A stretch of 64,000 nucleotides of DNA from Cupriavidus sp. IDO (GTDB taxonomy: Bacteria; Pseudomonadota; Gammaproteobacteria; Burkholderiales; Burkholderiaceae). The notes beneath the pieces were generated by a model. That model made no database searches. It was given only the letters and a program-made list of their open reading frames with translations, and was not told the origin of the DNA. Shown here one piece after another: positions 10,498-20,799 of this stretch (positions are counted from its first letter, which is position 1; each line of letters begins with the position of its first letter). The position numbers were made by a program, and so were the translations under genes. The stretch spans positions 124,001 to 188,000 of the forward strand of contig NZ_JWMA01000006.1 in NCBI RefSeq assembly GCF_000812465.1, read 5' to 3'.

Positions 10498-11670
10498 TCA
10501 GCCAAGCTTGCCCAGCGCTGCACGTGCCGCCTCACGTGCGGCAGTATCTGCCTCCAGCACCGCGCCGAGCGAATCAGCCACGCCCTGTGGTGCCTTTTCG
10601 AGCACACGAGCGACGATGCGGGCGATATCCGTGAAGCGGATCTTTCCGTCCAGAAAGGCCTCAACCGCCACTTCGTTGGCGGCATTCAGCGCCGCCGGAG
10701 CCAGCCCCCCGACGCGCAGCGCGTCGAAGGCCAGCCCGAGGCACGGGAAGCGCGCCATCTCCGGCTTCTCGAAGCTGAGGGTGCCCGCCAGCGCCAGGTC
10801 CAGCGGCGACACGCCCGCCTCGATCCGCTCCGGATAGGCCAGGCCGTAGGCGATCGGCGTGCGCATATCGGGATTGCCGAGCTGCGCCAGCACCGAACCG
10901 TCCATATACGCGACCATCGAATGCACGATGCTCTGCGGGTGGATCAGCACCTCGATGCGTTCCGGCGGTGCGCCGAACAGCCAGTGGGCCTCGATCACCT
11001 CCAGGCCCTTGTTCATCATCGTGGCCGAATCGACCGAGATCTTGCGCCCCATCACCCAGTTCGGGTGCGCGCAGGCCTGGTCGGGCGTGATGTCGTGCAG
11101 CGTGGCCGGATCGCGCGTGCGGAACGGCCCGCCCGAGGCCGTCAGGACGACCTTTGCCACGCCGGCGCGGTAGCGCGGATCGTCCGCCGGCAGGCACTGG
11201 AAGATGGCGTTGTGCTCGCTGTCGATCGGCAGCAGCGTGGCGCCATGCTCGCGCACCGCATCCATGAAGATGCGCCCCGACATGACCAGCGCTTCCTTGT
11301 TCGCCAGCAGTACCCGCTTGCCGGCGCGCGCCGCGGCCAGCGTCGGTCGCAGGCCGGCCGCGCCAACGATTGCGGCCATTACGGAATCCGTCCCAGCGTC
11401 GCTTGCCACCGACTCGAGTGCCGCCTCGCCGTGGCTGACTTCGGTAGGCACGCCTGCATTGCGCAGCAGGCCTTCCAGTTCGCGCGCGGCCTCGGCCGTG
11501 CCAACCACTGCCCGGGCCGGGCGGAATTCGATGCAGCTGGCGGCAAGCTTGGCCACCTGGCGGTGCGCCGTCAGCGCGTGCACCGCATAGCGGTCGGAAT
11601 GGCGCCGGATCACGTCGAGCGTGCTTTCGCCGATCGAGCCGGTGGCGCCAAGGATGGTAATGCGATGCAT
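10498..11670 (-). CDS. dxr: 1-deoxy-D-xylulose-5-phosphate reductoisomerase
   Basis: Second enzyme of the non-mevalonate isoprenoid pathway, converting DXP to MEP with NADPH. The 390-residue protein opens with the Rossmann motif [18 protein letters not shown]. Metal- and substrate-site segments follow: [15 protein letters not shown] (about residues 147-161), SASGGPFR-type TASGGPFRT near 190, and [18 protein letters not shown] near 220. It lies 12 bases upstream of the dxr-distal end of cdsA; the two genes supply isoprenoid and phospholipid precursors from one transcript. Confidence 0.97.
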   Translation of the reverse strand: MHRITILGATGSIGESTLDVIRRHSDRYAVHALTAHRQVAKLAASCIEFRPARAVVGTAEAARELEGLLRNAGVPTEVSHGEAALESVASDAGTDSVMAAIVGAAGLRPTLAAARAGKRVLLANKEALVMSGRIFMDAVREHGATLLPIDSEHNAIFQCLPADDPRYRAGVAKVVLTASGGPFRTRDPATLHDITPDQACAHPNWVMGRKISVDSATMMNKGLEVIEAHWLFGAPPERIEVLIHPQSIVHSMVAYMDGSVLAQLGNPDMRTPIAYGLAYPERIEAGVSPLDLALAGTLSFEKPEMARFPCLGLAFDALRVGGLAPAALNAANEVAVEAFLDGKIRFTDIARIVARVLEKAPQGVADSLGAVLEADTAAREAARAALGKLG

Positions 11671-11682
11671 ATCAGGCCAGCT

Positions 11683-12504
11683 TCAGAAAAATGTCACCAT
11701 GAGAGCCGCCAGCGGGAATACCGGCAGCAAGGCGTCGATGCGGTCCAGCACACCGCCGTGGCCGGGCAGGAGGCGGCTGCTGTCCTTCATGCCGACCTGG
11801 CGCTTGAGCAGCGACTCGAACAGGTCGCCGGCGATGCTGGCGGCGACCAGCAGCGTGGTCAGGACTGCAACCAGCACCGGCCCGCCGCGGTCGCCCATGA
11901 CCGAGAACCAGGTCGGCTCGAACGCGTGCGTGGCGGCCAAGCCGAGGCCGATCGCCATGGCCAGCAGCCAGCCGCCGATGGCCCCTTCCCAGGATTTTCC
12001 CGGGCTGATGGCCGGCGCCAGCTTGCGCCGGCCGATGGCCTTGCCAACAAAGTATGCGCCGATGTCGGCGGCCCAGACCAGCACGGCGGCGGTGAGCAGC
12101 ACGCCGATGCCGGCGCCGCGCAGGATCATCGTGGCATGGCCGAACGCGGGCAGCATCACCAGCCCGAGTATCGCGCCCAGTGCGGTAAAGCCCGGCGTGG
12201 CAGTCCGCACGCCGCGGGCCAGCAACACCACCGCCACGCCCCAGCAGACCACGGCGGCCTCGAGCAGCCAGGTCAGCGCAGCGCGGCCCGGAAGGTCATG
12301 CCAAACGATCAGCGCAAGCAGGCAAGCCACCGCATAGACGTAAGGCCAGGCACGGCGCAGCCCGATCAGTCGGCCGAACTCCCAGCCCGCCAGCAGCACG
12401 ATCACCGCGATCAGCCCGGCCAGCGCCACGGGCGGCGCCAGGAACAGGATCGGCAGGATCAGCAGCAACAGGCACAGGGCGGTGATGACGCGGGTAAGGA
12501 GCAT
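11683..12504 (-). CDS. cdsA: Phosphatidate cytidylyltransferase
   Basis: Integral membrane enzyme that makes CDP-diacylglycerol from phosphatidate and CTP, the branch point of phospholipid synthesis. The start at 12504 (MLLTRVITALCLLLLILP) gives 273 residues; the open frame upstream is a shadow of uppS. About eight hydrophobic segments are visible. The family signature is present near the C-terminus as KDSSRLLPGHGGVLDRIDALLP, preceded by the GKSWEG motif (SPGKSWEGAIGG). The gap to uppS is 43 bases. Confidence 0.95.
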   Translation of the reverse strand: MLLTRVITALCLLLLILPILFLAPPVALAGLIAVIVLLAGWEFGRLIGLRRAWPYVYAVACLLALIVWHDLPGRAALTWLLEAAVVCWGVAVVLLARGVRTATPGFTALGAILGLVMLPAFGHATMILRGAGIGVLLTAAVLVWAADIGAYFVGKAIGRRKLAPAISPGKSWEGAIGGWLLAMAIGLGLAATHAFEPTWFSVMGDRGGPVLVAVLTTLLVAASIAGDLFESLLKRQVGMKDSSRLLPGHGGVLDRIDALLPVFPLAALMVTFF

Positions 12505-12547
12505 GCGCTGCGGTGGTTCCCGTTGGGTAATGGTGGAAAGGGCCGGC

Positions 12548-13318
12548 TCAGGCGGTGCCGGACAGCCCCCGGGCGACCAGCTGTGCGCTGGTGCGGCCGA
12601 AGCGGCGTTCGCGCTGGCGGTACGAGGCGAAGGCCTTGTCCAGTTCCGCGGCGTCGAAGTCCGGCCAGTAGACGTCGGTGAAATACAGCTCGGAATACGC
12701 GAGCTGCCACAACAGGAAATTGCTGATGCGCTGCTCACCGCCCGTGCGGATGAACAGATCGGGCTCCGGCGCGTATGACATTGCCAGGTGCGGGGCCAGC
12801 ACGGCCTCGTCGATGGTGTCCGGATCCAGCATCGGCGAGCGGGCCAGCATCTTGCGCATGGCCTGCAGCAGGTCCCAGCGCCCGCCATAGTTGGCGGCGA
12901 TCGTCACGGTCAGGCCGGTATTGCCGTCCGTACGCGCTTCGGCGTCCCTGATCAGCTGCTGGATGCGCGGGCTGAAGCGGCTCAGGTCGCCAACCACCCG
13001 CACGCGGATGTTGTTGGCGTGCATCTTGACCACTTCCCGGCGCAGGGCGGTCATGAACAACCGCATCAGGAACGAGACTTCATCCGCCGGACGGCGCCAG
13101 TTCTCGGAACTGAACGCAAACAGCGTCAGGAACTGCACGCCGCGCGCTGCGCTGGCTTCCACCACCGCCCGCACGGCATCCAGCCCACGGCTGTGGCCGG
13201 CCACGCGCGGAAGGTGTCGCTGAGTCGCCCAGCGGCCGTTGCCGTCCATGATGATGGCAACGTGCCGGGGCACATACGTGGTATCGGGAACGCCGAGCGT
13301 TGAACTGATGTGCTGCAT
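12548..13318 (-). CDS. uppS: Undecaprenyl diphosphate synthase
   Basis: Cis-prenyltransferase that elongates farnesyl diphosphate to the C55 carrier used for peptidoglycan and O-antigen export. The 256-residue protein has the active-site motif [13 protein letters not shown] (catalytic D25), the GH-RG segment [10 protein letters not shown], and the C-terminal [18 protein letters not shown] motif. The first 17 residues are an extra N-terminal stretch before the conserved core. It lies between frr and cdsA in the conserved order. Confidence 0.97.
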   Translation of the reverse strand: MQHISSTLGVPDTTYVPRHVAIIMDGNGRWATQRHLPRVAGHSRGLDAVRAVVEASAARGVQFLTLFAFSSENWRRPADEVSFLMRLFMTALRREVVKMHANNIRVRVVGDLSRFSPRIQQLIRDAEARTDGNTGLTVTIAANYGGRWDLLQAMRKMLARSPMLDPDTIDEAVLAPHLAMSYAPEPDLFIRTGGEQRISNFLLWQLAYSELYFTDVYWPDFDAAELDKAFASYRQRERRFGRTSAQLVARGLSGTA

Positions 13319-13367
13319 GATGGCAGACGGTCACTGACAGTCCCGGCGAAAGCTCGCCGGGGACGGG

Positions 13368-13928
13368 TCAGACCGTCATGATCTCCTTCTCTTTTTCCGC
13401 GACCATCTTGTCGATCTCGGCGACGAACTTGTCGGTCAGCTTCTGCACTTCGTCCTGGCCGCGGCGCTCGTCGTCCTCGGAGATGGTCTTGTCCTTGACC
13501 AGCTTCTTAAACTGCTCGTTGGCATCGCGGCGCAGGTTGCGCACGGCAACCTTGGCGCCTTCGGCCTCGCTCTTGACGACCTTGGTCAGCTCCTTGCGGC
13601 GCTCTTCGGTCAGGGCAGGCATCGGCACGCGGATGATGTCACCCATGGTGGCCGGGTTCAGGCCCAGGTCGGAATCACGGATGGCCTTTTCGACCGCGCC
13701 GACCATCTTCTTTTCCCAGGGCTGCACGGAGATGGTCCGTGCGTCGGCCAGGCCGATGTTGGCGACCTGGCTGATCGGCACCATCGAGCCGTAGTAATCA
13801 ACCTGTACATGGTCGAGCAGGCCGGTGTGGGCACGGCCAGTGCGGATCTTCGCCAGATCGGCCTTGAAGGACTCGATCGACTTCAGCATTTTCTGCTCGG
13901 CGCTCTTCTTTGTGTCGGCGACGCTCAT
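13368..13928 (-). CDS. frr: Ribosome recycling factor
   Basis: Splits post-termination ribosomes together with EF-G. The second of two adjacent ATGs (13928, [14 protein letters not shown]) is five bases from a GGAGG site and is preferred over the one at 13931, giving 186 residues, the standard size. Typical family sequence is present: [33 protein letters not shown] and the [11 protein letters not shown] helix. It lies downstream of pyrH, as in nearly all proteobacteria. Confidence 0.98.
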   Translation of the reverse strand: MSVADTKKSAEQKMLKSIESFKADLAKIRTGRAHTGLLDHVQVDYYGSMVPISQVANIGLADARTISVQPWEKKMVGAVEKAIRDSDLGLNPATMGDIIRVPMPALTEERRKELTKVVKSEAEGAKVAVRNLRRDANEQFKKLVKDKTISEDDERRGQDEVQKLTDKFVAEIDKMVAEKEKEIMTV

Positions 13929-14038
13929 CATAACCTCCGGAAAACAGGGCAATCATGATCCCGCAGGCCGGGATCGAAAATGAATCATTCTACTCTTTGC
14001 CCGGCCGCGTACCACCATTGTGGCGCGGCCGGCGGCGC

Positions 14039-14749
14039 TCAGACGTGCACCAGCGTACCTTCGTCCTCGCCCAGGATGATGCGCTTGAGCGCACCCGGCT
14101 TGACGATCGAGAACACCCGGATCGGCAGCTTCTGGTCGCGGCACAGCGCGAAGGCGGTGGCGTCCATCACTTGCAGATTGCGCGAGATGGCCTCGTCGAA
14201 GCTGATGGTGGTGTATCGCGTGGCGCTCGGGTCCTTCTTGGGGTCGGCGGTGTACACGCCGTCCACCTTGGTCGCCTTGAGCACGACCTCGGCACCGATT
14301 TCCGAGCCGCGCAGCGCTGCGGCGGTGTCGGTGGTGAAGAAAGGGTTGCCGGTGCCGGCGGCGAAAATCACCACCTTGCCCTCCTCCAGCTGGCGGATCG
14401 CCCGCGGACGGATGTAGGGCTCGACCACCTGGTCCATGCGCAGCGCCGACTGGACGCGGCCTTCGATGTTGGCGTGGCGCATGGCGTCTTGCAGGGCCAG
14501 TGCGTTCATCATGGTGGCCAGCATGCCCATGTAGTCGGCCGTGGCGCGGTCCATGCCGGCGGCACCGCCGGCGACGCCGCGGAAAATATTGCCGCCGCCA
14601 ATCACCACCGCCACCTGGACGCCGAGCTTCACGATCTCGGCAATGTCATTGACCATGGCCTCGATGGTGGAGCGGTTGATGCCGAAGGCATCGTCGCCCA
14701 TCAGGGCTTCACCGGACAATTTCAGAAGGACGCGCTTATAGGCTGGCAT
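14039..14749 (-). CDS. pyrH: UMP kinase
   Basis: Phosphorylates UMP to UDP for pyrimidine nucleotide synthesis; bacterial members are hexameric amino-acid-kinase-fold enzymes regulated by GTP and UTP. The ATG at 14749 ([16 protein letters not shown]) is five bases from a GAGGG site, preferable to an in-frame GTG at 14755, and gives 236 residues. Motifs seen are [18 protein letters not shown], and the [19 protein letters not shown] nucleotide-site segment. A long hairpin and a possible promoter lie in the gap between tsf and this gene. Confidence 0.97.
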   Translation of the reverse strand: MPAYKRVLLKLSGEALMGDDAFGINRSTIEAMVNDIAEIVKLGVQVAVVIGGGNIFRGVAGGAAGMDRATADYMGMLATMMNALALQDAMRHANIEGRVQSALRMDQVVEPYIRPRAIRQLEEGKVVIFAAGTGNPFFTTDTAAALRGSEIGAEVVLKATKVDGVYTADPKKDPSATRYTTISFDEAISRNLQVMDATAFALCRDQKLPIRVFSIVKPGALKRIILGEDEGTLVHV

Positions 14750-14843
14750 GTTCACCCTCGGGCAAGAGCTGGACGCTCGTTTTGAGACGTATGTTTTAAC
14801 GCGAACGGCACGGATCGGCGCGCCGTCCGCGGGAGAAAGCCGG

Positions 14844-14885
14844 TTTTCGCGGTCACCCGTCCAGTTGGGCGGGTGACCGCGAAAA
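14844..14885. other. 16-bp perfect hairpin between tsf and pyrH
   Basis: TTTTCGCGGTCACCCG at 14844-14859 is the exact inverse of CGGGTGACCGCGAAAA at 14870-14885, with a 10-base loop. Because each strand ends in AAAA rather than a T-run, it does not look like a standard intrinsic terminator for minus-strand transcription. It could instead stabilise the upstream rpsB-tsf message or serve as an RNase III site. Confidence 0.6.
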
Positions 14886-14967
14886 CAGACTGCTGCAGCG
14901 CACGCCGCGCGGGACAGGCAGCGTGTTCCTACTTGTGCAGAGGGGCACCTTTCGGCGCCCCTGCGGC

Positions 14968-14973
14968 ATTATA
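14968..14973 (-). promoter_or_regulatory. Candidate -10 box for an internal pyrH promoter
   Basis: A perfect TATAAT lies on the minus strand about 220 bases upstream of the pyrH ATG. I see no good -35 box at 16-18 bases. The transcript would begin close to a GGGGCGCC-GAAA-GGTGCCCC stem with a GNRA tetraloop (about 14940-14962). Tentative. Confidence 0.35.
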
Positions 14974-15018
14974 CGGCGGGCCAGTCACCCTCCACGAGGG
15001 GTCCGGACCGCCGGGACA

Positions 15019-15897
15019 TCAGGCCTTCTGCGCAGCGGCCACCTGGGCGGCCACTTCAGCGGCGAAGTCGTCCTGCTTCTTCTCGATGCCTTCACCCACG
15101 ACGTACAGGGTGAAGCCCTTGACGGTCGTGTTGGCGGCCTTCAGCATCTGCTCAACGGTCTGCTTGTCGTTCTTCACGAACGGCTGGTTGAACAGCGAGA
15201 CTTCCTTCAGGTACTTCTGCACCGAGCCTTCAACCATCTTGGCGACGATCTCGGCCGGCTTGCCCGATTCGGCAGCCTTCTGCTCGGCGATGCTGCGCTC
15301 CTTGGCGATCAGGTCGGCGGGGACCTGGTCGGCGGACAGCGACACCGGCTTCATGGCGGCCACGTGCATGGCGACGTCCTTGGCGGCGGCTTCATCGCCG
15401 TCGAACTCGACCATCACGCCGATACGGGTGCCGTGCAGGTACGACACCAGCTTGCCGCCGTTGGCGTAGCGGGCAAAGCGGCGGATCGTCAGGTTTTCGC
15501 CGATCTTGCCGATCAGGGCGGTGCGGGTGGCCTCAACGCTCACGCCGTCGATTTCCAGCGCCGACAGGGCAGCCACGTCGGCCGGGTTCTGCTTGGCGAC
15601 CAGCTCGGTCACCTTGGCCGAGAAAGCCAGGAAGTCGTCGTTCTTGGAGACGAAATCGGTCTCGCAGTTCAGTTCGACCAGGGCGCCGGTGGTGCCGTCG
15701 ATGAACGATGCGACCACGCCTTCGGCGGTCACGCGCGACGCGGCCTTGCTGGCCTTGTTGCCCAGCTTGACGCGCAGCAGCTCTTCAGCCTTGTTCAGGT
15801 CGCCGTCGGCCTCGGTCAGGGCCTTCTTGCATTCCATCATCGGCGCGTCGGTCTTCGCGCGCAGTTCAGCCACCATGCTTGCGGTAATTGCCGCCAT
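15019..15897 (-). CDS. tsf: Elongation factor Ts
   Basis: Nucleotide-exchange factor for EF-Tu. The 292-residue length is normal for proteobacteria. The N-terminal UBA-like domain contains [22 protein letters not shown]. The core that contacts EF-Tu includes the [15 protein letters not shown] motif near residue 80. AGGAG six bases upstream of the ATG at 15897 supports the start. It follows rpsB after 283 bases that contain a strong attenuator-like hairpin. Confidence 0.98.
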   Translation of the reverse strand: MAAITASMVAELRAKTDAPMMECKKALTEADGDLNKAEELLRVKLGNKASKAASRVTAEGVVASFIDGTTGALVELNCETDFVSKNDDFLAFSAKVTELVAKQNPADVAALSALEIDGVSVEATRTALIGKIGENLTIRRFARYANGGKLVSYLHGTRIGVMVEFDGDEAAAKDVAMHVAAMKPVSLSADQVPADLIAKERSIAEQKAAESGKPAEIVAKMVEGSVQKYLKEVSLFNQPFVKNDKQTVEQMLKAANTTVKGFTLYVVGEGIEKKQDDFAAEVAAQVAAAQKA

Positions 15898-16020
15898 TTG
15901 TCACTCCTTGAATGGTTCGCGCCAGCCTGTCCGCGGTTGCCCTGTCAGACTGCCGGCCGGGGTGTACAGCCTCACCCGCGACAGATTGCCTGCGGCGGAT
16001 GACAACAAATCAAAAATTCA

Positions 16021-16051
16021 AAAAAAAGGGGCGCCAGATGTGCCCCCTTTT
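16021..16051 (-). terminator. Attenuator or partial terminator between rpsB and tsf
   Basis: Read on the minus strand: AAAAGGGGGC, a short loop region, GCGCCCC, then seven T residues. This is a textbook intrinsic terminator placed inside the operon, about 130 bases after the rpsB stop and 124 bases before tsf. Partial readthrough would make S2 mRNA exceed EF-Ts mRNA, as described for rpsB-tsf in E. coli. Confidence 0.75.
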
Positions 16052-16180
16052 ATCGCCCTGCTTATATGCCGGCGTCCCCCGGCTTCGCGCAACGGCCGCC
16101 CCATGCTCCGGGCGGCTGACGATGCCTGCTTGTCGTTCCGAGGCGATGCGCGCTATCGGGGTCCTTTCGCCGGCAGGCGA

Positions 16181-16924
16181 TCAGCCTTCCTGGACTTCGA
16201 CGAATTCGTCGCCGCCGCGTGCGGCTTCCACGACTTCCTGCACCGCGTTGGCACGGCCTTCCAGGATCGCGTCAGCCACGCCGCGCACGTACAGGGCCAC
16301 GGCCTTGCTCGAGTCGTCGTTGCCCGGGATCACGTAATCGATGCCTTCCGGCGAGTGGTTGGTATCGACCACGCCGATCACGGGGATGCCCAGCTTGTTG
16401 GCTTCGGTCACGGCAATCTTGTGGTAGCCGACGTCGACCACGAAGATGGCGTCAGGAACGCCGCCCATGTCCTTGATGCCGCCGATCGACTTTTCCAGCT
16501 TGAGCATCTCGCGCTCGAACATCAGCGCTTCCTTCTTGCTCATGGTGTCCAGCGCGCCGGCTTCCTTGGCAGCTTCCATGTCCTTCAGGCGCTTGATCGA
16601 GATCTTGACCGTCTTGAAGTTGGTCAGCATGCCGCCGAGCCAGCGGGCGTCGACGTAAGGCATGCCTGCGCGGCCGGCTTCTTCAGCCAGGATTTCGCGC
16701 GACTGGCGCTTGGTGCCCACGAACAGGATGGTGCCGCGGTTGGCGGCCAACTGACGCACGTACTTCAGTGCGTCCTGGAACATCGGCAACGTCTTTTCGA
16801 GGTTGATGATGTGGATCTTGTTGCGGTGACCGAAGATGAAGGGAGCCATCTTCGGGTTCCAGAAGCGGGTTTGGTGGCCGAAGTGGCAACCGGCTTCCAG
16901 CATTTCGCGCATGGTGACGGACAT
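16181..16924 (-). CDS. rpsB: 30S ribosomal protein S2
   Basis: Structural protein of the small subunit, contacting S1. The start at 16924 ([20 protein letters not shown]) has GGAG six bases upstream and gives 247 residues; the longer open frame upstream is leader sequence. Family signatures are clear: [19 protein letters not shown], the [14 protein letters not shown] segment, [12 protein letters not shown], and [12 protein letters not shown]. It is the first gene of the long minus-strand block. Confidence 0.98.
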   Translation of the reverse strand: MSVTMREMLEAGCHFGHQTRFWNPKMAPFIFGHRNKIHIINLEKTLPMFQDALKYVRQLAANRGTILFVGTKRQSREILAEEAGRAGMPYVDARWLGGMLTNFKTVKISIKRLKDMEAAKEAGALDTMSKKEALMFEREMLKLEKSIGGIKDMGGVPDAIFVVDVGYHKIAVTEANKLGIPVIGVVDTNHSPEGIDYVIPGNDDSSKAVALYVRGVADAILEGRANAVQEVVEAARGGDEFVEVQEG

Positions 16925-17067
16925 GTAATTCTCCAATAGGGTTTGGTCTGAAGTCCGCCCCGACATTCCTGAAGAGGAACACCCCGGATGAGCGGACCAG
17001 CGATTTCGAGATTCCGGCCTGCCGGCAACATCCCCGCAAAGGGTTTGCTGCATCGCAAACAAGCTAG
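16925..17067 (-). promoter_or_regulatory. rpsB mRNA leader
   Basis: About 143 untranslated bases separate the predicted transcription start (near 17067) from the rpsB ATG. In E. coli the rpsB leader is the site of autoregulation by S2. I infer a similar role from position only and did not find a structure I could match with confidence. The 374-base interval 16925-17298 holds no gene; it holds this leader plus the two divergent promoters. Confidence 0.4.
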
Positions 17068-17073
17068 CCTGCT

Positions 17074-17103
17074 ATTGTAGCAATAAAAACGCAGGCCGCT
17101 CAA
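17074..17103 (-). promoter_or_regulatory. Sigma-70 promoter for rpsB
   Basis: On the minus strand, TTGAGC (17098-17103) is followed after 18 bases by TACAAT (17074-17079). Both boxes match the consensus closely, and the spacer is within the usual range. It is the best promoter at the head of the rpsB-tsf-pyrH-frr-to-rnhB block. Confidence 0.75.
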
Positions 17104-17224
17104 GCCTGCCCGACCTTTGCCGGACGAGGCGCCCCTGCATCACCTCCGGCCAGACGCCTCGGGAATACAGAAGCCTTGTCTGCCTCCGATTGGCACGCCA
17201 TTGGCTGCGATCCCCTCGCGATGG

Positions 17225-17233
17225 TGCGATAAT
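17225..17233 (+). promoter_or_regulatory. Extended -10 promoter for map
   Basis: TGC followed by GATAAT (17228-17233) forms an extended -10 element 65 bases upstream of the map ATG. A TTGGCT lies 21 bases upstream, which is too far for a normal -35, so promoter activity would rely on the extended -10. Confidence 0.45.
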
Positions 17234-17298
17234 CCCACATTGACCATTCGATTCCGGCGCGGCCTGAGGCCTCGCCGTCACATTTCTGGCGACGCAGC

Positions 17299-18117
17299 AT
17301 GAGCATCTATCTGAATACCGCCGAAGACATCGCCCAAATGCGCGTGGCTTGCCGCCTTGCCTCCGAAGTCCTCGACTACATCACCCCCTTCGTCAAGCCG
17401 GGCGTGACCACCGGCGAGCTGGACCGCCTGTGCCATGCCTATATGCGTGACGTGCAAGGCACCGTGCCCGCGCCGCTGAACTACGCGCCCCCGGGCTATC
17501 CGCCCTTCCCCGGCGCAATCTGCACCTCGGTCAACGACGTGATCTGCCACGGCATCCCCGGCGAGCGCGTGCTGAAGAGCGGTGACGCGATCAACCTGGA
17601 TATCACCGTCATCACCAAGGAAGGCTACTACGGCGACACCAGCCGCATGTTCATCGTCGGCGAGGGCTCGATCCTCGCCAAGCGCCTGGCACAGGTGACG
17701 TATGAGTGCATGTGGAAGGGCATCGCGCAGGTGCGCGACGGCGCCCGCCTGGGCGACATCGGCCATGCCATCCAGGTGCACGCCGAGGCCGCCGGCTACA
17801 GCGTGGTGCGCGAATACTGCGGCCACGGCATCGGCAAGAACTTCCATGAAGACCCGCAGATCCTGCACTACGGCCGCCCCGGCACCGGCACCGAGATCAA
17901 GGCCGGCATGATCTTCACGGTGGAACCGATGATCAACGCCGGCAAGCGCGACATCCGCACCATGCCCGACCAGTGGACGGTGAAGACGCGCGACCGAAGC
18001 CTGTCGGCCCAGTGGGAGCACACCGTGCTGGTCACCGAGACCGGCTACGAAGTGCTGACCGTGTCGGCCAACACCCCGGCGCCGCCCGCGTTCATTACGG
18101 AATCCGTTGCGGCCTGA
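17299..18117 (+). CDS. map: Methionine aminopeptidase type I
   Basis: Removes the initiator methionine from nascent proteins. The 272-residue pita-bread-fold enzyme has the metal ligands in the expected contexts: [22 protein letters not shown] (Asp), YYGDTSRMF (Asp), [13 protein letters not shown] (His), FTVEPMIN (Glu) and WEHTVLVT (Glu). It lies divergently from rpsB, the classic arrangement, and directly upstream of glnD. No strong ribosome binding site precedes the ATG, but the protein starts at the usual position. Confidence 0.97.
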   Translation: MSIYLNTAEDIAQMRVACRLASEVLDYITPFVKPGVTTGELDRLCHAYMRDVQGTVPAPLNYAPPGYPPFPGAICTSVNDVICHGIPGERVLKSGDAINLDITVITKEGYYGDTSRMFIVGEGSILAKRLAQVTYECMWKGIAQVRDGARLGDIGHAIQVHAEAAGYSVVREYCGHGIGKNFHEDPQILHYGRPGTGTEIKAGMIFTVEPMINAGKRDIRTMPDQWTVKTRDRSLSAQWEHTVLVTETGYEVLTVSANTPAPPAFITESVAA

Positions 18118-18193
18118 CGCCGCACCAAGCCAGGGGCGCCTGACAGGCGCCCTTCTCATTTCAGCCGTGCCCACGAACCTCCACGCCCACTCC

Positions 18194-20776
18194 ATGGACA
18201 CCACGCCGGAACTCCTGCTCGCCGCCCGTGTTCGCGACAGACTGAAGTCCGACAAGCAGGCCCTGTTCGCCGATTTCGAGGCAACTGCCCAGGCCACGAC
18301 GCTGATCACGCGTCTGCGCCGGGCGGTGGATACCGCCCTGATCGAGGCCTGGCGCGGGCTGGAGATGCCCGCCGGCGCGGCACTGGTGGCGGTTGGCGGC
18401 TATGGCCGCGGCGAACTGTTTCCCTATTCGGACGTGGATGTCCTGCTCCTGCTTCCGACCGAGCCGGACGCAGACACCACCGGCCGGCTCGAGCGCTTCA
18501 TCGGCCTGTGCTGGGATCTCGGACTCGAAATCGGCTCATCCGTGCGCACGGTCGACGACTGCATTCGTGAATCGCGGCTCGACGTCACGATCCAGACCTC
18601 GCTGCTGGAGGCACGCCTGCTGACCGGCAGTCGCAAGCTGTTTGCGGAGTTGCAGCAACGCTACCAGGCCGACCTGGACCCGGCAGCATTCTTCCAGGCC
18701 AAGCTGCTGGAAATGCGCCAGCGCCACGCCAAGTACCAGGACACGCCCTACGCGCTGGAGCCCAACTGCAAGGAAAGCCCCGGTGGCCTGCGTGACCTGC
18801 AGGTCATCCTCTGGATGACCAAGGCGGCGGGTCTCGGCGACAGCTGGAAAGAGCTGTTCGAGAAGGGCCTGCTGACCGAGCGCGAAGCCCAGGAACTGGC
18901 CCGCAACGAACGCCTGCTGAAGACCATCCGCGCCCGCCTGCACTTGGTGGCGGGCCGCCGTCAGGATGTGCTGGTGTTCGACCTGCAGACCGCCCTGGCC
19001 GAATCCTTCGGCTACCGGCAGAACGACAACAAGCGTGCCAGCGAACAGCTGATGCGCCGCTACTACTGGGCCGCCAAGGCCGTCACGCAGCTCAACAGCG
19101 TGCTGCTGCTCAATATCGAGGCGCTGCTGTTCCCCTGCGAGTCGCAGGTGACGCGCGTCCTCAACGAGCGCTTTGTCGAGCGCCAGGGCATGCTGGAAAT
19201 CACCAGCGACGACGTCTATGAGCGCGACCCGCACGCGATCCTCGAAACCTTCCTGCTGTACGAGCGCACGCCGGGCGTGAAGGGCCTGTCGCCGCGCACG
19301 CTGCGCGGGCTGTACAACGCGCGCACCCTCATGGGTGCAAGCTGGCGCAACGATCCCGAGAACCGCCGCCTGTTCCTGGCCATCGTGCAGGAGCCGCAGG
19401 GCATCACTCACGCGCTGCGCCTGATGAACCAGACCAGCGTGCTGGGCCGCTACCTGATCAACTTCCGGCGCATCGTCGGGCAGATGCAGCACGACCTGTT
19501 CCACGTCTACACAGTGGACCAGCACATCCTGATGGTGGTGCGCAATATGCGCCGCTTCGCCATCGTCGAGCACACGCACGAATTCCCGTTCTGCAGCCAG
19601 CTGATCGCCAGCTTCGACAAGCCATGGGTTCTGTCGGTGGCGGCGCTGTTCCATGACATCGCCAAGGGCCGCGGCGGCGATCACTCCAAGCTCGGCACCG
19701 TGGATGCGCGCCGCTTCTGCAAGCAGCACGGCATCGCGCGCGAGGACGCCGACCTGATCTGCTGGCTGGTCGAGCATCACCTGACCATGAGCCACGTGGC
19801 GCAGAAGCAGGACCTGACCGATCCGGAAGTGGTTCATGCCTTTGCCCGCGTGGTCGGCAACGAGCGCTACCTGACGGCACTCTACCTGCTGACCGTGGCC
19901 GATATCCGCGGCACCAGCCCGAAGGTCTGGAACGCATGGAAGGGCAAGCTGCTGGAAGACCTCTACCGCATCACGCTGCGCGTGCTCGGCGGCGCCAGGG
20001 TCGATCCGCACTCGCTCTGGTCCCAGCGCAAGGAAGAGACCATCGCGCAGTTGCGCCTCAAGGCCTTCGACCCGGAGCTGGGCAAGCCGCTGTGGGCGCA
20101 GCTCGACGTGGCGTTCTTCCTGCGGCATGACTCGCGCGACATCGCCTGGCTCACGCGCCATCTCTACGACAAGGTGAACAGCCCCACGCCAGTAGTGAAG
20201 GCGCGCATCTCGCCCGCCGGCGAGGGCCTGCAGGTGGCCGTGTACGTCAAGGACCAGCCGGACCTGTTTGCACGGATCTGCGGTTACTTCGAGCGCAAGG
20301 CGTACTCCATCCAGGACGCCAAGATCCACACCACTCGCCACGGCTACGCGCTTGATACCTTCCAGGTGACCGATCCAGGCATCTCCGGCGACGGCGGCAA
20401 CTACCGTGACATCCTTGCGCTGGTGGAACACGAGCTGTCCGAGCGCCTGCGCCTGCAGGCGCCACTGCCCGAGCCCAGCCAGGGCCGGCTGTCGCGCCAG
20501 TCGCGCAGCTTCCCGATCAAGCCGCGCGTAGACCTGCGGCCTGACGAGCGCGGCCAGTATTACCTCCTGTCGGTGTCGGCCAACGACCGCACTGGCCTGC
20601 TGTATGCGATTGCCCGCGTGCTCACGCAGCATCGCGTCTCAGTCCACACCGCCCGCATCAACACCCTTGGCGAACGCGTCGAAGACGTGTTCCTGGTCGA
20701 CGGCAGCCGTCTTGCCGCCGACAACCGATCGCAGATTCAGCTTGAACAGGACCTGCTCGCCGCGCTGGAAATCTGA
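18194..20776 (+). CDS. glnD: Bifunctional [protein-PII] uridylyltransferase / uridylyl-removing enzyme
   Basis: Nitrogen sensor that adds UMP to PII proteins when glutamine is low and removes it when glutamine is high. I take ATG at 18194 ([15 protein letters not shown]), giving 860 residues; a GTG at 18167 is an alternative, and neither has a clear ribosome binding site. Domains in order: nucleotidyltransferase ([19 protein letters not shown], near residue 70), GlnD helical linker, HD phosphohydrolase ([15 protein letters not shown], near 485), and two C-terminal ACT domains that bind glutamine ([28 protein letters not shown]). All parts are present. Confidence 0.95.
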   Translation: MDTTPELLLAARVRDRLKSDKQALFADFEATAQATTLITRLRRAVDTALIEAWRGLEMPAGAALVAVGGYGRGELFPYSDVDVLLLLPTEPDADTTGRLERFIGLCWDLGLEIGSSVRTVDDCIRESRLDVTIQTSLLEARLLTGSRKLFAELQQRYQADLDPAAFFQAKLLEMRQRHAKYQDTPYALEPNCKESPGGLRDLQVILWMTKAAGLGDSWKELFEKGLLTEREAQELARNERLLKTIRARLHLVAGRRQDVLVFDLQTALAESFGYRQNDNKRASEQLMRRYYWAAKAVTQLNSVLLLNIEALLFPCESQVTRVLNERFVERQGMLEITSDDVYERDPHAILETFLLYERTPGVKGLSPRTLRGLYNARTLMGASWRNDPENRRLFLAIVQEPQGITHALRLMNQTSVLGRYLINFRRIVGQMQHDLFHVYTVDQHILMVVRNMRRFAIVEHTHEFPFCSQLIASFDKPWVLSVAALFHDIAKGRGGDHSKLGTVDARRFCKQHGIAREDADLICWLVEHHLTMSHVAQKQDLTDPEVVHAFARVVGNERYLTALYLLTVADIRGTSPKVWNAWKGKLLEDLYRITLRVLGGARVDPHSLWSQRKEETIAQLRLKAFDPELGKPLWAQLDVAFFLRHDSRDIAWLTRHLYDKVNSPTPVVKARISPAGEGLQVAVYVKDQPDLFARICGYFERKAYSIQDAKIHTTRHGYALDTFQVTDPGISGDGGNYRDILALVEHELSERLRLQAPLPEPSQGRLSRQSRSFPIKPRVDLRPDERGQYYLLSVSANDRTGLLYAIARVLTQHRVSVHTARINTLGERVEDVFLVDGSRLAADNRSQIQLEQDLLAALEI

Positions 20777-20799
20777 TTCCCGCTGGCAGCATTGAAGAT

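Noticed and set aside
18536-20632. A 698-residue minus-strand open frame opposite glnD
   Set aside because: Antisense shadow of glnD, with no ribosome binding site and no known motif.
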